In this document: in pieces, positions 34,674 through 45,148 of the stretch
How the letters are laid out: each line of letters starts with the position of its first letter
Position numbering within the stretch: the stretch's first letter is position 1
Assembly: GCF_013204845.1 (NCBI RefSeq)
Contig: NZ_JABMKY010000006.1
Coordinates: 1 to 64,000, forward strand
Source: Paenibacillus qinlingensis
Lineage (GTDB): Bacteria; Bacillota; Bacilli; Paenibacillales; NBRC-103111
Direction of reading: 5' to 3'
Length of the DNA stretch: 64,000 nt
Program-made: the position numbers and the translations under genes
The notes under the pieces: model-generated
The model's database searches: none
Seen by the model: only the letters and a program-made list of their open reading frames with translations
What the model was told of the DNA's origin: nothing

Positions 34674-37307
34674 ATGGGGAATGTGTATGAGAGTAAGAAG
34701 CTAACGGGATTGAGTGAGAAAATATTTCTGGATCGCTATGCACTTAAGAATGCGGACACGAGTCATGCGAAGGTAGGGGATACCGTCCTCGTATTGACCA
34801 AAGATGATCCCAAATTCCCAGCCAAAGAGGTTGGTGAAATTATTAGTCGTGAAGGAAATACCGTGAAGGTTCGAACGCGCAGTGGAGAAACCGTTGAATC
34901 TGCAGTAGAGAAACTTACGTTAAATATGGAAAAAACACCGGAAGAAATGTGGGATCGTTTAGCAGGAGCAATGGCTTCGGTTGAGAAGACAGCGGAGAAA
35001 CGTCAGGAATGGACGGAAAAATTCAGATATATTCTAAACGATTGGAAGCTTGTACCCGGGGGCCGTATTGCAGCAGGAGCGGATGCGAGCGATGAATTAA
35101 CTTTGTTCAATTGCTATGTCATTCCTTCGCCGAAGGATAGCCGTGGCGGGATTATGAATACCTTGACCGAAATGACGGAAATAATGTCACGCGGTGGTGG
35201 TGTTGGGATTAATCTGTCATCGCTTCGTCCGAGACGTTCTGTAGTGAAAGGTGTTAATGGTTCTTCCAGTGGCGCAGTCTCTTGGGGCGGATTATTTAGC
35301 TATACGACAGGCTTAATCGAGCAAGGAGGAAGCCGTCGCGGTGCGCTAATGCTGATGATAAACGATTGGCATCCGGATTTGGAGGATTTCATTACGGTTA
35401 AATCTACAATGGGGCAGATTACGAACGCGAACTTATCTGTATGTGTAAGTAATGGTTTTATGAAAGCTGTTAAGGAGGATCTAGAGTGGGAACTGGTGTT
35501 CCCGGATACGACAGATCCAGAGTACAATGAGTTGTGGGACGGTAATTTAGACGCGTGGAAGAAATTAGGCAAGGCTGTTAAGCCTTATCGCACGGTTCGC
35601 GCGCGTGATGTTTGGCATTCGATCATTGAGTCGGCTTGGAAATCGGCTGAACCGGGTGTAGTGTTCTTGGAATATTACAATCAGATGTCCAACAGCTGGT
35701 ACTTTAATCCAATCATTTGTACGAATCCATGTGGAGAACAGGGGCTTCCTGCTTGGGGTGTTTGTAATTTATCAGCGATCAATCTGTCGAAGTTCTATGA
35801 TGCTGAGAAGCATGATGTTGATTGGGAAGAGCTTGGTACCGTCGTGCGTTATTCAACGCGTTTTCTTGATAATGTCATTGACAAAACACCGTATCATTTT
35901 GAAGAAAATCGGGTGAATCAGCAAAATGAACGTAGGGTAGGTCTAGGTACGATGGGCTTGGCGGAGCTTATGATTCTTTTGAAAATACGGTACGGCAGCC
36001 CGGAATCACTCAAGTTCTTGGACAAGATTTATGGGTTCATGGCGAGAGAAGCGTATCTGGCTTCATCTGAGATCGCAGGCGAGAAGGGATCCTTCCAAGC
36101 TTTTATCGAAGATAAATTCATGGAAAGCGGCTTTATGCGCAAAATGACAGAGGTATATCCTGAGGTTGGTGAGGCCATTCATCAGAATGGTATGCGTAAC
36201 GTGACGGTCATTACCCAAGCACCAACAGGAAGTACGGGGACAATGGTTGGCACATCAACTGGGATTGAGCCTTACTTCGCATTTGAGTACTATCGTCAAA
36301 GTCGCCTAGGCTTTGATAAGCAGTATGTGCCGATTGCGCAGAATTGGAAAGACGCGAATCCAGATCAGGAACTGCCTGATTACTTCGTCACCTCGATGAG
36401 CTTGTCCGCTGAGGATCATATCCGCGCACAAGCAGCGATTCAGACGTGGGTAGATAGCTCGATTTCGAAGACGGCTAATTGCCCTGCTGATTTTACTGTT
36501 GAAGAAACCAAACGACTTTATGAATTGGCATATGATTTGGGTTGTAAAGGCGTGACAATCTACCGCGATGGCAGTCGTGATGTTCAGGTATTGAGCACCA
36601 GCTCGGATAAGAAAGAAGAAGTGAAAGTGGAGGCACAGCCGGAAGTAGCTCCAGTAGCTGTCGCGGCAGAGGCAGTTGTGGATGAGGAAAGCTTATCGCG
36701 TCTGTCTGGAAAGCTTGCGGTTAATGTGGATGCGAAGACGGAGCAGGTCTTCGATAAGCAATACAAGCGTCGTCCGCAAATTTTACGTGGCGCGACTTAT
36801 AAAGTGAATACCCCATTCGGGATGGCGTATATCACGATTAACGATATGAACGGAACGCCAAGCGAGATTTTCCTTAACGTAGGGAAAGCAGGGTCTGACG
36901 TGTTCGCGATGTCCGAGGCACTCGGCCGTGTATGCTCCTTGTTCTTGCGTTATGGCGATCACGGTGACAAAGTGAAGCTGCTCGTGAAGCACTTGAAAGG
37001 CATTGGCGGCTCTGGCGCCATTGGATTCGGCAACAACCGCGTCGAGTCGATCGCAGATGCGGTTGCTAAAGCGCTCGAGCAGCACGACGAAGTGATGAGC
37101 GAGCCTGACGACGCGCGGAACTACGTGACCGCCACGAGTGAGGTGCTTGAGGCAGCGCCGATTGCGGCTGCCCAGAACGGGCACATAGCTCCGAGCGCGA
37201 CGAATGTCGCGGCGATGGACCTGTGCACGTCGTGCGGTTCCGCTTCGCTGGTGAACAGCGAAGGGTGTAAGAATTGTGTCAACTGCGGGTATAGCAGATG
37301 TAATTGA
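34674..37307 (+). CDS. nrdJ: Adenosylcobalamin-dependent ribonucleoside-diphosphate reductase (class II)
   Basis: 877 residues from the ATG at 34674, with GGGAGG nine bases upstream; an ATG two codons earlier is only three bases from it. Family motifs: FNCYVIPSP (active-site Cys, ~147), RGGGVGINLSSLRPR, ICTNPCGEQGLPAWGVCNLSA (radical-site Cys and Glu, ~350) and APTGSTGTM. The C-terminal ~200 residues hold a TSCPD domain (ILRGATYKVNTPFGMAYITI) and a Cys-rich tail, LCTSCGSASLV...CKNCVNCGYSRC, for reduction. It makes deoxynucleotides with B12, independent of oxygen. A TATAAT at 34568-34573 may be its -10. G+C rises strongly in the last 250 bases. Confidence 0.95.
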   Translation: MGNVYESKKLTGLSEKIFLDRYALKNADTSHAKVGDTVLVLTKDDPKFPAKEVGEIISREGNTVKVRTRSGETVESAVEKLTLNMEKTPEEMWDRLAGAMASVEKTAEKRQEWTEKFRYILNDWKLVPGGRIAAGADASDELTLFNCYVIPSPKDSRGGIMNTLTEMTEIMSRGGGVGINLSSLRPRRSVVKGVNGSSSGAVSWGGLFSYTTGLIEQGGSRRGALMLMINDWHPDLEDFITVKSTMGQITNANLSVCVSNGFMKAVKEDLEWELVFPDTTDPEYNELWDGNLDAWKKLGKAVKPYRTVRARDVWHSIIESAWKSAEPGVVFLEYYNQMSNSWYFNPIICTNPCGEQGLPAWGVCNLSAINLSKFYDAEKHDVDWEELGTVVRYSTRFLDNVIDKTPYHFEENRVNQQNERRVGLGTMGLAELMILLKIRYGSPESLKFLDKIYGFMAREAYLASSEIAGEKGSFQAFIEDKFMESGFMRKMTEVYPEVGEAIHQNGMRNVTVITQAPTGSTGTMVGTSTGIEPYFAFEYYRQSRLGFDKQYVPIAQNWKDANPDQELPDYFVTSMSLSAEDHIRAQAAIQTWVDSSISKTANCPADFTVEETKRLYELAYDLGCKGVTIYRDGSRDVQVLSTSSDKKEEVKVEAQPEVAPVAVAAEAVVDEESLSRLSGKLAVNVDAKTEQVFDKQYKRRPQILRGATYKVNTPFGMAYITINDMNGTPSEIFLNVGKAGSDVFAMSEALGRVCSLFLRYGDHGDKVKLLVKHLKGIGGSGAIGFGNNRVESIADAVAKALEQHDEVMSEPDDARNYVTATSEVLEAAPIAAAQNGHIAPSATNVAAMDLCTSCGSASLVNSEGCKNCVNCGYSRCN

Positions 37308-37310
37308 TGA

Positions 37311-37340
37311 AAAATCCAGGGCGGGGCCCTGGATTTTTTA
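37311..37340 (+). terminator. Terminator after nrdJ
   Basis: AAAATCCAGGG pairs with CCCTGGATTTTTT around CGGGG. Confidence 0.92.
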
Positions 37341-37611
37341 TAATATTTTTTTTATTTCATAATTAACTGTAAATATGTTTCGAAAATTGTTGTAGTTTTT
37401 GTTTCAAACAATGCGTCATACAATGAAATGCATAAATATACAGTGTAGATCATTTAATTAATGAGGAGGCTTTTGTTCTTCACAATGTTTAAACAAAAAG
37501 TTATCAGAACTATTAGATGTATAAATAAGCACAAAGTAAGCCGATTCTTATTATCATCAGACGTAGTTAATGCTTTTAGTATTTTTAAAAATAAAAGGAA
37601 GTAGATAACAA

Positions 37612-38805
37612 TTGAAAAAAATATTAAATAGAAAAGCAATACTCGAATATGATGAAAGTCTTAAAGGCATCATTTCATTGGGTTAGTGAAAATAAAAAAC
37701 TAGGCGAAGTAATGTGGATTTACGATATAGTTAAACTGAAATCATACAAAAAGCCAACTGAAATTCATTACCAAGAAGCGGATCTTTCACTATTGTCAGA
37801 TCTATTAAGTTTGGAAGTTGAGACACTATTATCGTTAACATTTATACCTGACTTACAAATGTGCGATCCAATTGTTCGAAATACAATAATTCATTATGGT
37901 ATCGGAACTTATAAAACTAAAGTTTGTCAGCTTTGTATAGAAGAAGGTTGGATAAGGAAAATGTGGCACATTAATTTACTTGCAACTTGTCCTAATCACT
38001 GTATTAGACATATTGAAGTGTGTCCAAGTTGTAACAAAGACATTTCTCCATATTCAAATAAATTCAATGTTTGTAAATGTGGTTTTAATTATCAAAACAG
38101 TCCCCCAAATTAAGAGTGCCGAACAGGAGATTGAGTTCAGTAGATTAATTCATCAAAAATTATTTGTTTAAAGTCCGTTTAAAGTTGCAAGAAACAATCC
38201 TCTCTATTTGTTAGAGTTCAATCAGATAAATAAATCAAATCTAAGGAATCAACGGAATGAAATTGTTCTTAGAACATACCAAATCTTCAGTAATTTTCCA
38301 AGTGGTTTTCATGAATTCTTGGATGAATTAGCTCTTATATCTAAATCTTCTAAAAATAAGAGCTATAATGGCATACATCAACTTTTTGGGAATTTTCACT
38401 CGGCGGTGATAGATAAATTTCTATCACCAGAATACCGTTTTTTATTGATAAATTAATTAATGAGCCTCAAAGAATGACGAATGGAAAGCTGAAAATGAAA
38501 TTAGTTGATAATCAGAGCGTCACATTAAGAAGATTTTTATTTCCTGAAAAATATAATAACCAGAACTTATCCAAGAAAAAAGAGTGCAAAATCAATGTCT
38601 TGTACGTGATGAAGTCTGTGAGATACTAGGTATTGGTGAAGATAAAGTGACGGCTTTGATAAAATCTAATTTAGTAAGTATTGTTAGAGGTCCAGATATC
38701 AATGGCAACAATAAATGGGTAATTGAAGAAAACAGTGTAAATGATTTACTATATAAATTCAGTGGAAAATCGAGAATTCTTGATGAAAATGATGAAAGCT
38801 TTTAG
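37612..38805 (+). pseudogene. tniQ/tnsD-like transposition gene, broken
   Basis: Fragments in successive frames read as one TniQ protein. LKKILNRKAILEYDESLKGI comes from a TTG at 37612 with AAGGAAG before it. A frameshift near 37680 leads to VSENKKLGEVMWIYDIVKLK and on to the zinc-finger block VCQLCIEEGWIRKMWHINLL, ATCPNHCIRHIEVCPSCNKD and CKCGF. A second frameshift falls near 38100, with a TAA at 38169. The middle block FPSGFHEFLDELALISKSSK and FGNFHSAVIDKFLS stays open to 38456. A last block, ending 38805, is helix-turn-helix-like (RDEVCEILGIGEDKVTALIK). TniQ/TnsD proteins choose target sites for Tn7-like and Tn5053-like elements. AT content is much higher than in nearby genes. Confidence 0.75.
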
Positions 38806-39227
38806 TTGAACTTCCTTCAAGCGCAAGGCAAAAAGATATTGCTTCGAAAATTTTGGGGGATCTGTTCTTCGATAAAGGGACGGAGAAAACAAAGAGAGTT
38901 AGAATAGTTGACTACATTGAAAGCAAGGGCGTTGAACTACTCATTTTAGATGAATTTAATCATCTCCTTGATAGCGATACAAAATGTGTACTTCAAAAAG
39001 TTGCTGATTGGATAAAGGGATTAGCAAATACGATAAAAAATCCAATTATCTTATCTGGTGTTCCCGATGCTGAGAAAATATTCAAAGTTAATATTTAATT
39101 GGATACTTTTGAAGGAATCCATCTCTCTGCTAGACCACACACTGTAAATCCATTTAATAATGCTACTTTTAATTTCAAAGTAGCTATTGCAGAAGAGAAG
39201 AAGAAACAGGACGATGAGGTTAGTTGA
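38796..39227 (+). pseudogene. tniB/tnsC-like AAA ATPase fragment
   Basis: The frame reads KLLVELPSSARQKDIASKIL, then GVELLILDEFNHLLDSDTKC (Walker B) and NPIILSGVPDAEKIFKVN, an unmistakable TniB/TnsC middle part. Walker A, which should come just before LLVELPS, is missing: the fragment is joined directly to the tniQ remnant by an apparent deletion. A TAA at 39096-39098 interrupts the remainder. The order tniQ then tniB is opposite to the usual tniA-tniB-tniQ. No DDE transposase remains. Confidence 0.75.
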
Positions 39228-39303
39228 ATTTGGAATTTATTGAGAAATGGATGCTGGAAGGGAAGAGTCTACTTTCGGCTACTCCATTTATACATTAGAA
39301 TAA

Positions 39304-39648
39304 GTCAACTTCGAAGAGACTGCCAAAGATTTGGAAGATTTGATCTCAATTGTCACAATAGGACTGATCAAAGTGATTGAAAATTTCTCACTGAATAAGG
39401 GCACGAATCTGTCGACTTTTGCAGCGCGTTGTATTGAGAATGAGATTCTGATGCATCTGCGTTCCTCGTAGAAATCACGCAAAGAAGTATCACTGCATGA
39501 TGATCCCATCGGAACGGATAAAGAAGGGAACGAGATTACACTCATCAACATCCTCGGCAGCTAGGCGGACAATGTGGTAGATGCTGTGCAGATGAGCATC
39601 GAGAAGTCAAAAATTTATCGAAATTTGGAAATTTTCGAGGAAGCAGCG
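39304..39648 (+). pseudogene. SigK-like sporulation sigma-factor fragment
   Basis: The frame reads [40 protein letters not shown] and [15 protein letters not shown]. After a TAG (39469-39471) it continues [20 protein letters not shown] and ITLINILGS, and after a second TAG (39562-39564) ADNVVDAVQMSIEKSKIY. This is region 2 and part of region 3 of a SigK/SigE-type sigma factor. Both ends are missing. It is a decayed copy; the working genes must lie elsewhere. Confidence 0.8.
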
Positions 39649-39658
39649 AGAACCACTG

Positions 39659-39940
39659 GTGCTACAAGCGCTGGAAGCGGTTGATTTACTGGATCGCTGG
39701 CGTCGGAGCTGTCAGGTGGGTAGCAGCAACGTGTGGCAAATGCACGGACGTTGGCTGCGACCGCCGATTATTTTGGCGGATGAGCCAACGGGAGCACTGG
39801 ATTCGAAGACGGGCGCGGAAATAATGGATATTATCAGAAGGTTGAATGAGCAAAGACTGACGATTATTGTGATTACCAATGATCAGCAGGTTACGGAGAA
39901 GGCGAAATAGGTGGTACATTTTCGGGATGGGCAGTTGTAA
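39659..39940 (+). pseudogene. MacB/LolD-like ABC ATPase fragment
   Basis: The C-terminal half of an export-type ATPase is visible: VLQALEAVDLLDRWRR, then, one frame over, ELSGG-TAG-QQRVANARTLAA, and back in frame PPIILADEPTGALDSKTGAE and TIIVITNDQQVTEKAK, with TAG at 39908-39910, then VVHFRDGQL. There are two compensating indels and two TAG stops (39721 and 39908), and the N-terminus with Walker A is lost. Confidence 0.8.
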
Positions 39941-40112
39941 GAGAGTGCTTGGTTAAAGGGGCAGGCCAAATTGAAAATTTTTATGCCCCTAATAACGTTT
40001 AACTTCTCTATCAGATATTCGGTAGGAGGTCTTTAACAATGTTTTAATTTCATGATAAATATTGTTTTACTTATTTCAAGCACTAGAGGCCTTCTGATGT
40101 TAGGTTCTACGG

Positions 40113-43100
40113 TTAGGGGAAATATCCACGATCGACTGCATGTTCGACCAATACGGCTACTAATGCTCTAAAGCTTGGCAAGGGAGTTAAGGAACTAGCA
40201 TTCTGAATGGAGTTCTCGCAGCTATAAAGGTACGGTGAAGATCTAACTCCGTCGCCTTCCAATAGTGGAATGGCTAATTGAACGGCTTCCGTACTGATGT
40301 TGTTGCCTACTTTGATGACCCATCTTTCAAACTCTTTCTGCGGTAATAAGTCAATAGCATATCCTAGTTCTCTCAGCGCTTCAATAAATGCATCATAATG
40401 TACTTGAACCGGATTGCAAATGTGGTAGATTTCACCGAATGTCCGCTGCTTCATTAAGGAAACCATAAAGCTGCTTGCAAAGTCTATGGGGGAGATATCC
40501 ATATATGCGTCTACGATGGGCGCTTTACCTAGAAGCAAGAATGCCTTGATCATCCGATAGAAATAGTTTTCATGTATATTTTTTTGAAAGCGGCCGGTCA
40601 CACTGTGGCATGACAAATTGCCTGCTCGATATATCGAACATGGCAGTCCTGCCATAATGGCTTCAACGACAGATTTTTCTGCTAAAAGCTTACTGTTTGT
40701 ATATACATTTTCCAATTCTACGTTATAAAAATCCTGAGAATTTTGCGATACCGATTCCCAATTTCCGGATGATGCCATATCTTCCGGTATTCCTATTGTA
40801 GAAATGAAGTGGAAGGGGACAGTCGGCCTATCGTATACCAATTTCAGCAGGTTTTGAGTGCCTATCACATTGGTTGCATGAAAATCATCTATACTGCCAA
40901 AATGTCTAACATCCGCACCAGCATGAATAATTGAAGTGATTTTAGTAGAAACAAACTTACGGTCCTCGGCGCCCAAGCCTAAGTCAGCATTCGCCAAATC
41001 ACCCTCGAGTACGAAAATTCTATTGGTATACTTGGCAAAAAAAGTTTGCCCCCAATAGGAGTCCAAGGTTTCCCATACCCGTGCAATCCCGTTATGACCC
41101 AATTTGGGGCGAACCAGCAGGTGGAGGTTGGCATCAGTGGTTGTCAACAGCTCATATATCAAATGTGAACCCAAATATCCAGTTGCCCCGGTTAGAAAAA
41201 TGTCCAAACCTAAACCATCTTGTCCCTTAATATGCACTTTTGGAAGTATTGGCAGCTCCCTCAGTGTCCTGTACTCAGCGAAAGTCGGTTCTTCAACTTC
41301 GTCAGTATTACTGGATAAAGTAGACATATATGCAGCCAAATCTTTCACGGTTGGATGTTCATACAAATCATTCATCCGCAAGTTGAGGTAATCATATTTT
41401 AAACTTGATAAAACCGCCATAACACCTAGAGAGTCTCCACCAATCTCGAAGAAACTTTCGTTGCGACCGACTTGCGCAAGTCCTAGAGTTTTAGCCCAAA
41501 CCGATGCAATGTCATGCTCTAATTCACTAGTGGGCTCTTCATATGGTGTATTCGTCTCTGCAAGATTGATGTTATCCATGGTGAGTAGCTTTTTCCTGTC
41601 TACTTTGCCTGTTGGCGATAGTGGTATTTCCTGTAGGCAATAAAAAAAGCTAGGAATCATATAATAGGGGACGTATGATTTTAAATGCTCACGCAGCTCA
41701 GTGCTGGATATAAGCGACTTGGTAGAGTAAAAACAAGAAAGATGCTTTACCGTATTGTTCTCTTGGACAGCGACTACGGCTGCATCGAGAACGGAAGGGT
41801 GCTTGGACAAAGAGTTCTCAATTTCGCCAATTTCAATACGGAAGCCACGTAGTTTTAATTGCCCGTCTTTACGGTATTGAAATTCGAGATTGCCATCTGA
41901 TAGCACTTTGACGATATCACCCGATTTATAAACCTTGGAGTTAGGAGCGCTGCTGAACGGGTTAGGAATGAAAACTTCGTTCGTTTTGTCAGGGAGATTC
42001 AAATATCCTTTGGCGAGGGCAAAGGTTTCAATGAAAAGCTCTCCTTCTTCGCCGACTTCCGCAAGCGTCCCATCAGCTTTAACTACATAAATCTTGTAAT
42101 TGCCGATAGGGGATCCGATAGGGACCGTTATCGATTTACTGTTCCAATAGTCAGTTATCTGGAAGGTCGTTGTAACTACCGTGCACTCTGTTGGTCCATA
42201 AGCGTTGAAAATGACGGTATCCATGCCAAACTTGTCTTGGAACTTACGTACATGGTCGGAGAGCAGTGCTTCCCCGCCTACAGTAATGTTTCTTACAGTC
42301 TGCCACATAGATTTGGGGTTAGAAATTGTTGTTTCAGATAGCCGATTAAAAACAGATGTGGGAATACAACCAATGATAGTAATTTTTTTTCTTTCAAGAA
42401 GTGACGAAAAAAGATCGGGCATCAATTGCTCTTCCTTAGTTAAAATAGCAAGCGTTGCACCGTTGAGCAAGCAGTTGAACGTATCTAAAATGGAGGCGTC
42501 AAAACTAAATGTAGAAAACTGAGTGAGCACGTCTGCGCTTGAAATCTCCAATTTGTTGGTAAACGTATTCGAAAGATTCACAACACCTCTGTGAGCAATC
42601 AGCGTACCTTTGGGATTGCCGGTGGAGCCGGATGTGTAAATCACATAAGCCAAATCGTCCGGTGTGATGTTCGCATCCTCGAAGCTGGTTTCGCCGTTCG
42701 AAAAACAGGTTTCTATTGAAATCGGGGTATCGACACCTAAGGCAAGACATAACTCTGAAGCGGTTTCAAAGTGGCTCTTCTTGATGATCAATTGTTTGCA
42801 ACTAGCGTTTTGTACAATATACCGATTGCGTTCAATAGGATGCTCCGGGTCAATAGGGACATAAATACCGCCCATACGCAATACCCCAAGAATGGAAATA
42901 ACGGTTTCGGGGCTGCGTTCCATATAAATACCAACAAAATCGCCTTTACGGCAGCCCTCATTGGTCAATGCGTTAGCAACTTGAGAGCTTTTTGTGAACA
43001 AATCGGCGTAAAGAATTTCAATGTCACCATGAGAGATTGCTGCTTTATTTGCATACATCGTTGCTACGCGCCGAAAGATGGAAGATATCGTTTCCGTTTC

Positions 43101-43169
43101 TGGATAGGCTTCGTCCGTATGGTTGATTTCACTGTAGATGGACGGTTTTTTTTTGACGAGATTCAGCAT
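40113..43169 (-). CDS. One-module NRPS: adenylation - carrier - thioester reductase
   Basis: 1018 residues; GAGGAGAG precedes the ATG. The adenylation domain is ~25-500, with A3 YTSGSTGNPKGT at 178-189, A5 NAYGPTEC and the A8 stretch GFRIEIGEIE. The carrier domain is ~545-620, with FFEIGGDSLG and the phosphopantetheine Ser near 577. The reductase is ~650-1018, with the NAD(P) loop IFLTGATGYLGSH and catalytic YTNSK (Tyr/Lys near 823). The layout equals Lys2-type aminoadipate reductase and carboxylic-acid reductase. It would activate one amino acid or acid, load it and release it as aldehyde or alcohol. No condensation domain or phosphopantetheinyl transferase lies nearby. It follows the MCP gene by 84 bp on the same strand and may share its riboswitch-controlled transcript. 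Confidence 0.9.
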   Translation of the reverse strand: MLNLVKKKPSIYSEINHTDEAYPETETISSIFRRVATMYANKAAISHGDIEILYADLFTKSSQVANALTNEGCRKGDFVGIYMERSPETVISILGVLRMGGIYVPIDPEHPIERNRYIVQNASCKQLIIKKSHFETASELCLALGVDTPISIETCFSNGETSFEDANITPDDLAYVIYTSGSTGNPKGTLIAHRGVVNLSNTFTNKLEISSADVLTQFSTFSFDASILDTFNCLLNGATLAILTKEEQLMPDLFSSLLERKKITIIGCIPTSVFNRLSETTISNPKSMWQTVRNITVGGEALLSDHVRKFQDKFGMDTVIFNAYGPTECTVVTTTFQITDYWNSKSITVPIGSPIGNYKIYVVKADGTLAEVGEEGELFIETFALAKGYLNLPDKTNEVFIPNPFSSAPNSKVYKSGDIVKVLSDGNLEFQYRKDGQLKLRGFRIEIGEIENSLSKHPSVLDAAVVAVQENNTVKHLSCFYSTKSLISSTELREHLKSYVPYYMIPSFFYCLQEIPLSPTGKVDRKKLLTMDNINLAETNTPYEEPTSELEHDIASVWAKTLGLAQVGRNESFFEIGGDSLGVMAVLSSLKYDYLNLRMNDLYEHPTVKDLAAYMSTLSSNTDEVEEPTFAEYRTLRELPILPKVHIKGQDGLGLDIFLTGATGYLGSHLIYELLTTTDANLHLLVRPKLGHNGIARVWETLDSYWGQTFFAKYTNRIFVLEGDLANADLGLGAEDRKFVSTKITSIIHAGADVRHFGSIDDFHATNVIGTQNLLKLVYDRPTVPFHFISTIGIPEDMASSGNWESVSQNSQDFYNVELENVYTNSKLLAEKSVVEAIMAGLPCSIYRAGNLSCHSVTGRFQKNIHENYFYRMIKAFLLLGKAPIVDAYMDISPIDFASSFMVSLMKQRTFGEIYHICNPVQVHYDAFIEALRELGYAIDLLPQKEFERWVIKVGNNISTEAVQLAIPLLEGDGVRSSPYLYSCENSIQNASSLTPLPSFRALVAVLVEHAVDRGYFP

Positions 43170-43206
43170 GGTCTCTCTCCTCTATACATGAGATATCTTA
43201 TTAGAA

Positions 43207-43239
43207 CGGATTACAGGGCGACAACCGCCTTGTAATCCG
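43207..43239 (-). other. Strong hairpin between MCP and NRPS genes
   Basis: CGGATTACA and TGTAATCCG form a perfect 9-bp stem that continues, after one mismatch, with GGCG/CGCC around five bases. No T run follows, so it is a weak terminator at best. It may set the ratio of the two proteins by pausing, processing or mRNA protection. Confidence 0.7.
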
Positions 43240-43253
43240 GAATTCCTAACCGT

Positions 43254-44996
43254 TTATTTCATCTCTATATCAAACTTGCCTACCATATCCCTCAATTCCT
43301 CAGCAACCGTTGAGAGCTTACTGGCGAAAGTTGAAATGCTTTGTAAGGATGATTCCTGAGTCAGAACCGATTCCATGATTTTGTTAGTACTGTGCGCCGT
43401 TTTTCTGGATATTCCTCCCAGTTCACCCATCATGGCAGTCACTTGCTCTGTACTTGCAGACATTTCTTGTGTAGCGGATGAAATATCTATAACTTGATTC
43501 GATACGACCTGCGATGCATCCAAAATATTTGTAAAGGATTCTCCTGTGCTTTTGGCAATTTCCAATCCTTTTTTGGTTTCATTTGTACCTTGCGTCACGA
43601 ATGTAGCTGTATTGTGAGTCTCTGATTGAATGTCGGCAACAAGCGTTTCAATCTGGCTTGTCGAATTTTTCGATTGATCGGCAAGCTTACGAACCTCAGC
43701 AGCTACAACTGCGAACCCTCTGCCATGTTCGCCAGCTCGAGCAGCTTCAATACTTGCGTTTAAAGCAAGTAGATTGGTCTGAGCAGTTAAGTCCTTAATG
43801 AGGTTGAGAATACTACCAATCTCTTCTGATTTCGATTCAAGGAGCTTGATTGTGCCTGCGGTGGAAATCGAGTTCGTATTGATGCGTCCCATTTGATCCG
43901 ATATCGTTTGAGCGGCCATATTGCCTTCTTCGGATAGATTTTTCATAGCATGAGAAGCATTGGCAACTTCGGTCGCGTTTTGAGCAATAACTTGCAAAGA
44001 AGCTGCAATTTCTTCAACTGATCGTCCGCATTCTTCTGTAGAATTTTTTTGCTGGTCGACATGCGTATTCATGTCTCTGATTTCTGTTGTGATCAGCTCA
44101 ATGCTGTGACGATTGTCTTCAGTGATGCTGAACAGTTCGTTGGAAGCTTCGGATACACTTGAAGCTGTTTGTTTAATACTTGATAATATTTCGCGAATAC
44201 TAGAAAGCATCATATTGAATTTTTGATTTAATTCGCCGAAACCGCCGTTTTCCTCCAATGTGAAATTGAATTTTCCTTTAGAGGCTTGTTCGATTCCGCG
44301 CATTAATTGGTTGATCGGCATAAGCGTTCTTCTTGCCACCCAATATTGCGCCCCGTTGCAAATCACCAAGGCGATTAAGAGTAGAATGATCGAACTCAGG
44401 AGGAACGATTTTTGAGCATCGGGAATCACTTTAGCGTCTACATCCACGCCAAAGTAAGCTGCAACATTGCCACTATCGTCAATAATGGGGTAAAGAACGC
44501 TGACCCATGTGCCGTAATCATCTTTATAGTAAGAAGTGAAGGTCTCGGTTTTAGTTTTCAACATGGTTTTCAAACCCTTGACGATCCCTTTCGGTTGCTC
44601 ATACATATCTCCAATGTTCAGACCTGCCTCTTTAAAAGCTGTAACAACGTGACTTGGAAACGAAATCAACGATGTTTTATTCCCATCCGCTAACTCAACC
44701 CCAAATATGTAAGCTTGCGCTACATTGGCATTGAAGGCAGTGTAACTATCAAATTGCTTGGTTAATCGTTGTTGCTCACTTGCTTCATAGCTTTTATCAT
44801 TTAGTGCACCTTGGACGTCTTTATAGGTTATACCTTGTGCCCATACGGATGTCATATTATGGGTCTGCTGTCTCAATGTATCTGTTAAAATTTGGTTCTG
44901 AAAATAAGCGCTGATAGAAATAAGCACTACCCCGATGACTAGCAAATTCAACATCGAGAATAAAAGATTTTTGCCGAAATAGTTCTTGGTCTTCAA
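43254..44996 (-). CDS. Methyl-accepting chemotaxis protein, membrane-bound
   Basis: 580 residues from a TTG at 44996, with AAGGAG ten bases upstream. TM1 is ~10-30, a periplasm-facing Cache-like sensor ~35-195 ([20 protein letters not shown]), TM2 ~198-218, HAMP ~219-270. The signalling hairpin tip is highly conserved: [20 protein letters not shown] then [19 protein letters not shown]. It would report an outside ligand to the CheA/CheW kinase. A cyclic-di-GMP riboswitch and terminator lie in its leader (45104-45232). Confidence 0.93.
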   Translation of the reverse strand: MKTKNYFGKNLLFSMLNLLVIGVVLISISAYFQNQILTDTLRQQTHNMTSVWAQGITYKDVQGALNDKSYEASEQQRLTKQFDSYTAFNANVAQAYIFGVELADGNKTSLISFPSHVVTAFKEAGLNIGDMYEQPKGIVKGLKTMLKTKTETFTSYYKDDYGTWVSVLYPIIDDSGNVAAYFGVDVDAKVIPDAQKSFLLSSIILLLIALVICNGAQYWVARRTLMPINQLMRGIEQASKGKFNFTLEENGGFGELNQKFNMMLSSIREILSSIKQTASSVSEASNELFSITEDNRHSIELITTEIRDMNTHVDQQKNSTEECGRSVEEIAASLQVIAQNATEVANASHAMKNLSEEGNMAAQTISDQMGRINTNSISTAGTIKLLESKSEEIGSILNLIKDLTAQTNLLALNASIEAARAGEHGRGFAVVAAEVRKLADQSKNSTSQIETLVADIQSETHNTATFVTQGTNETKKGLEIAKSTGESFTNILDASQVVSNQVIDISSATQEMSASTEQVTAMMGELGGISRKTAHSTNKIMESVLTQESSLQSISTFASKLSTVAEELRDMVGKFDIEMK

Positions 44997-45103
44997 TGTA
45001 ACTACACTCCTTAGATGCTATTTGAGTTGACGTGAAACGCTATAATCTGTGAGTATCCCCCATTCTTCGACATTTTTTGAATATGCAGTAGGGATAGAGG
45101 CAT

Positions 45104-45138
45104 AAAAAAAGCCTACCCAAAATTGTTCGGGATAGGCT
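45104..45138 (-). terminator. Expression-platform terminator of the riboswitch
   Basis: On the minus strand GCCTATCCC pairs with GGGTAGGC around GAACAATTTT, then TTTTTTTATG. It lies 10 bases after the aptamer and before the MCP gene, so ligand-dependent folding can decide readthrough. Confidence 0.85.
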
Positions 45139-45148
45139 TACTATCACA

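Noticed and set aside
37454..37639. Minus-strand 61-codon hydrophobic frame
   Set aside because: It overlaps the start of the tniQ remnant and is just AT-rich sequence read as L/I/F/K codons.
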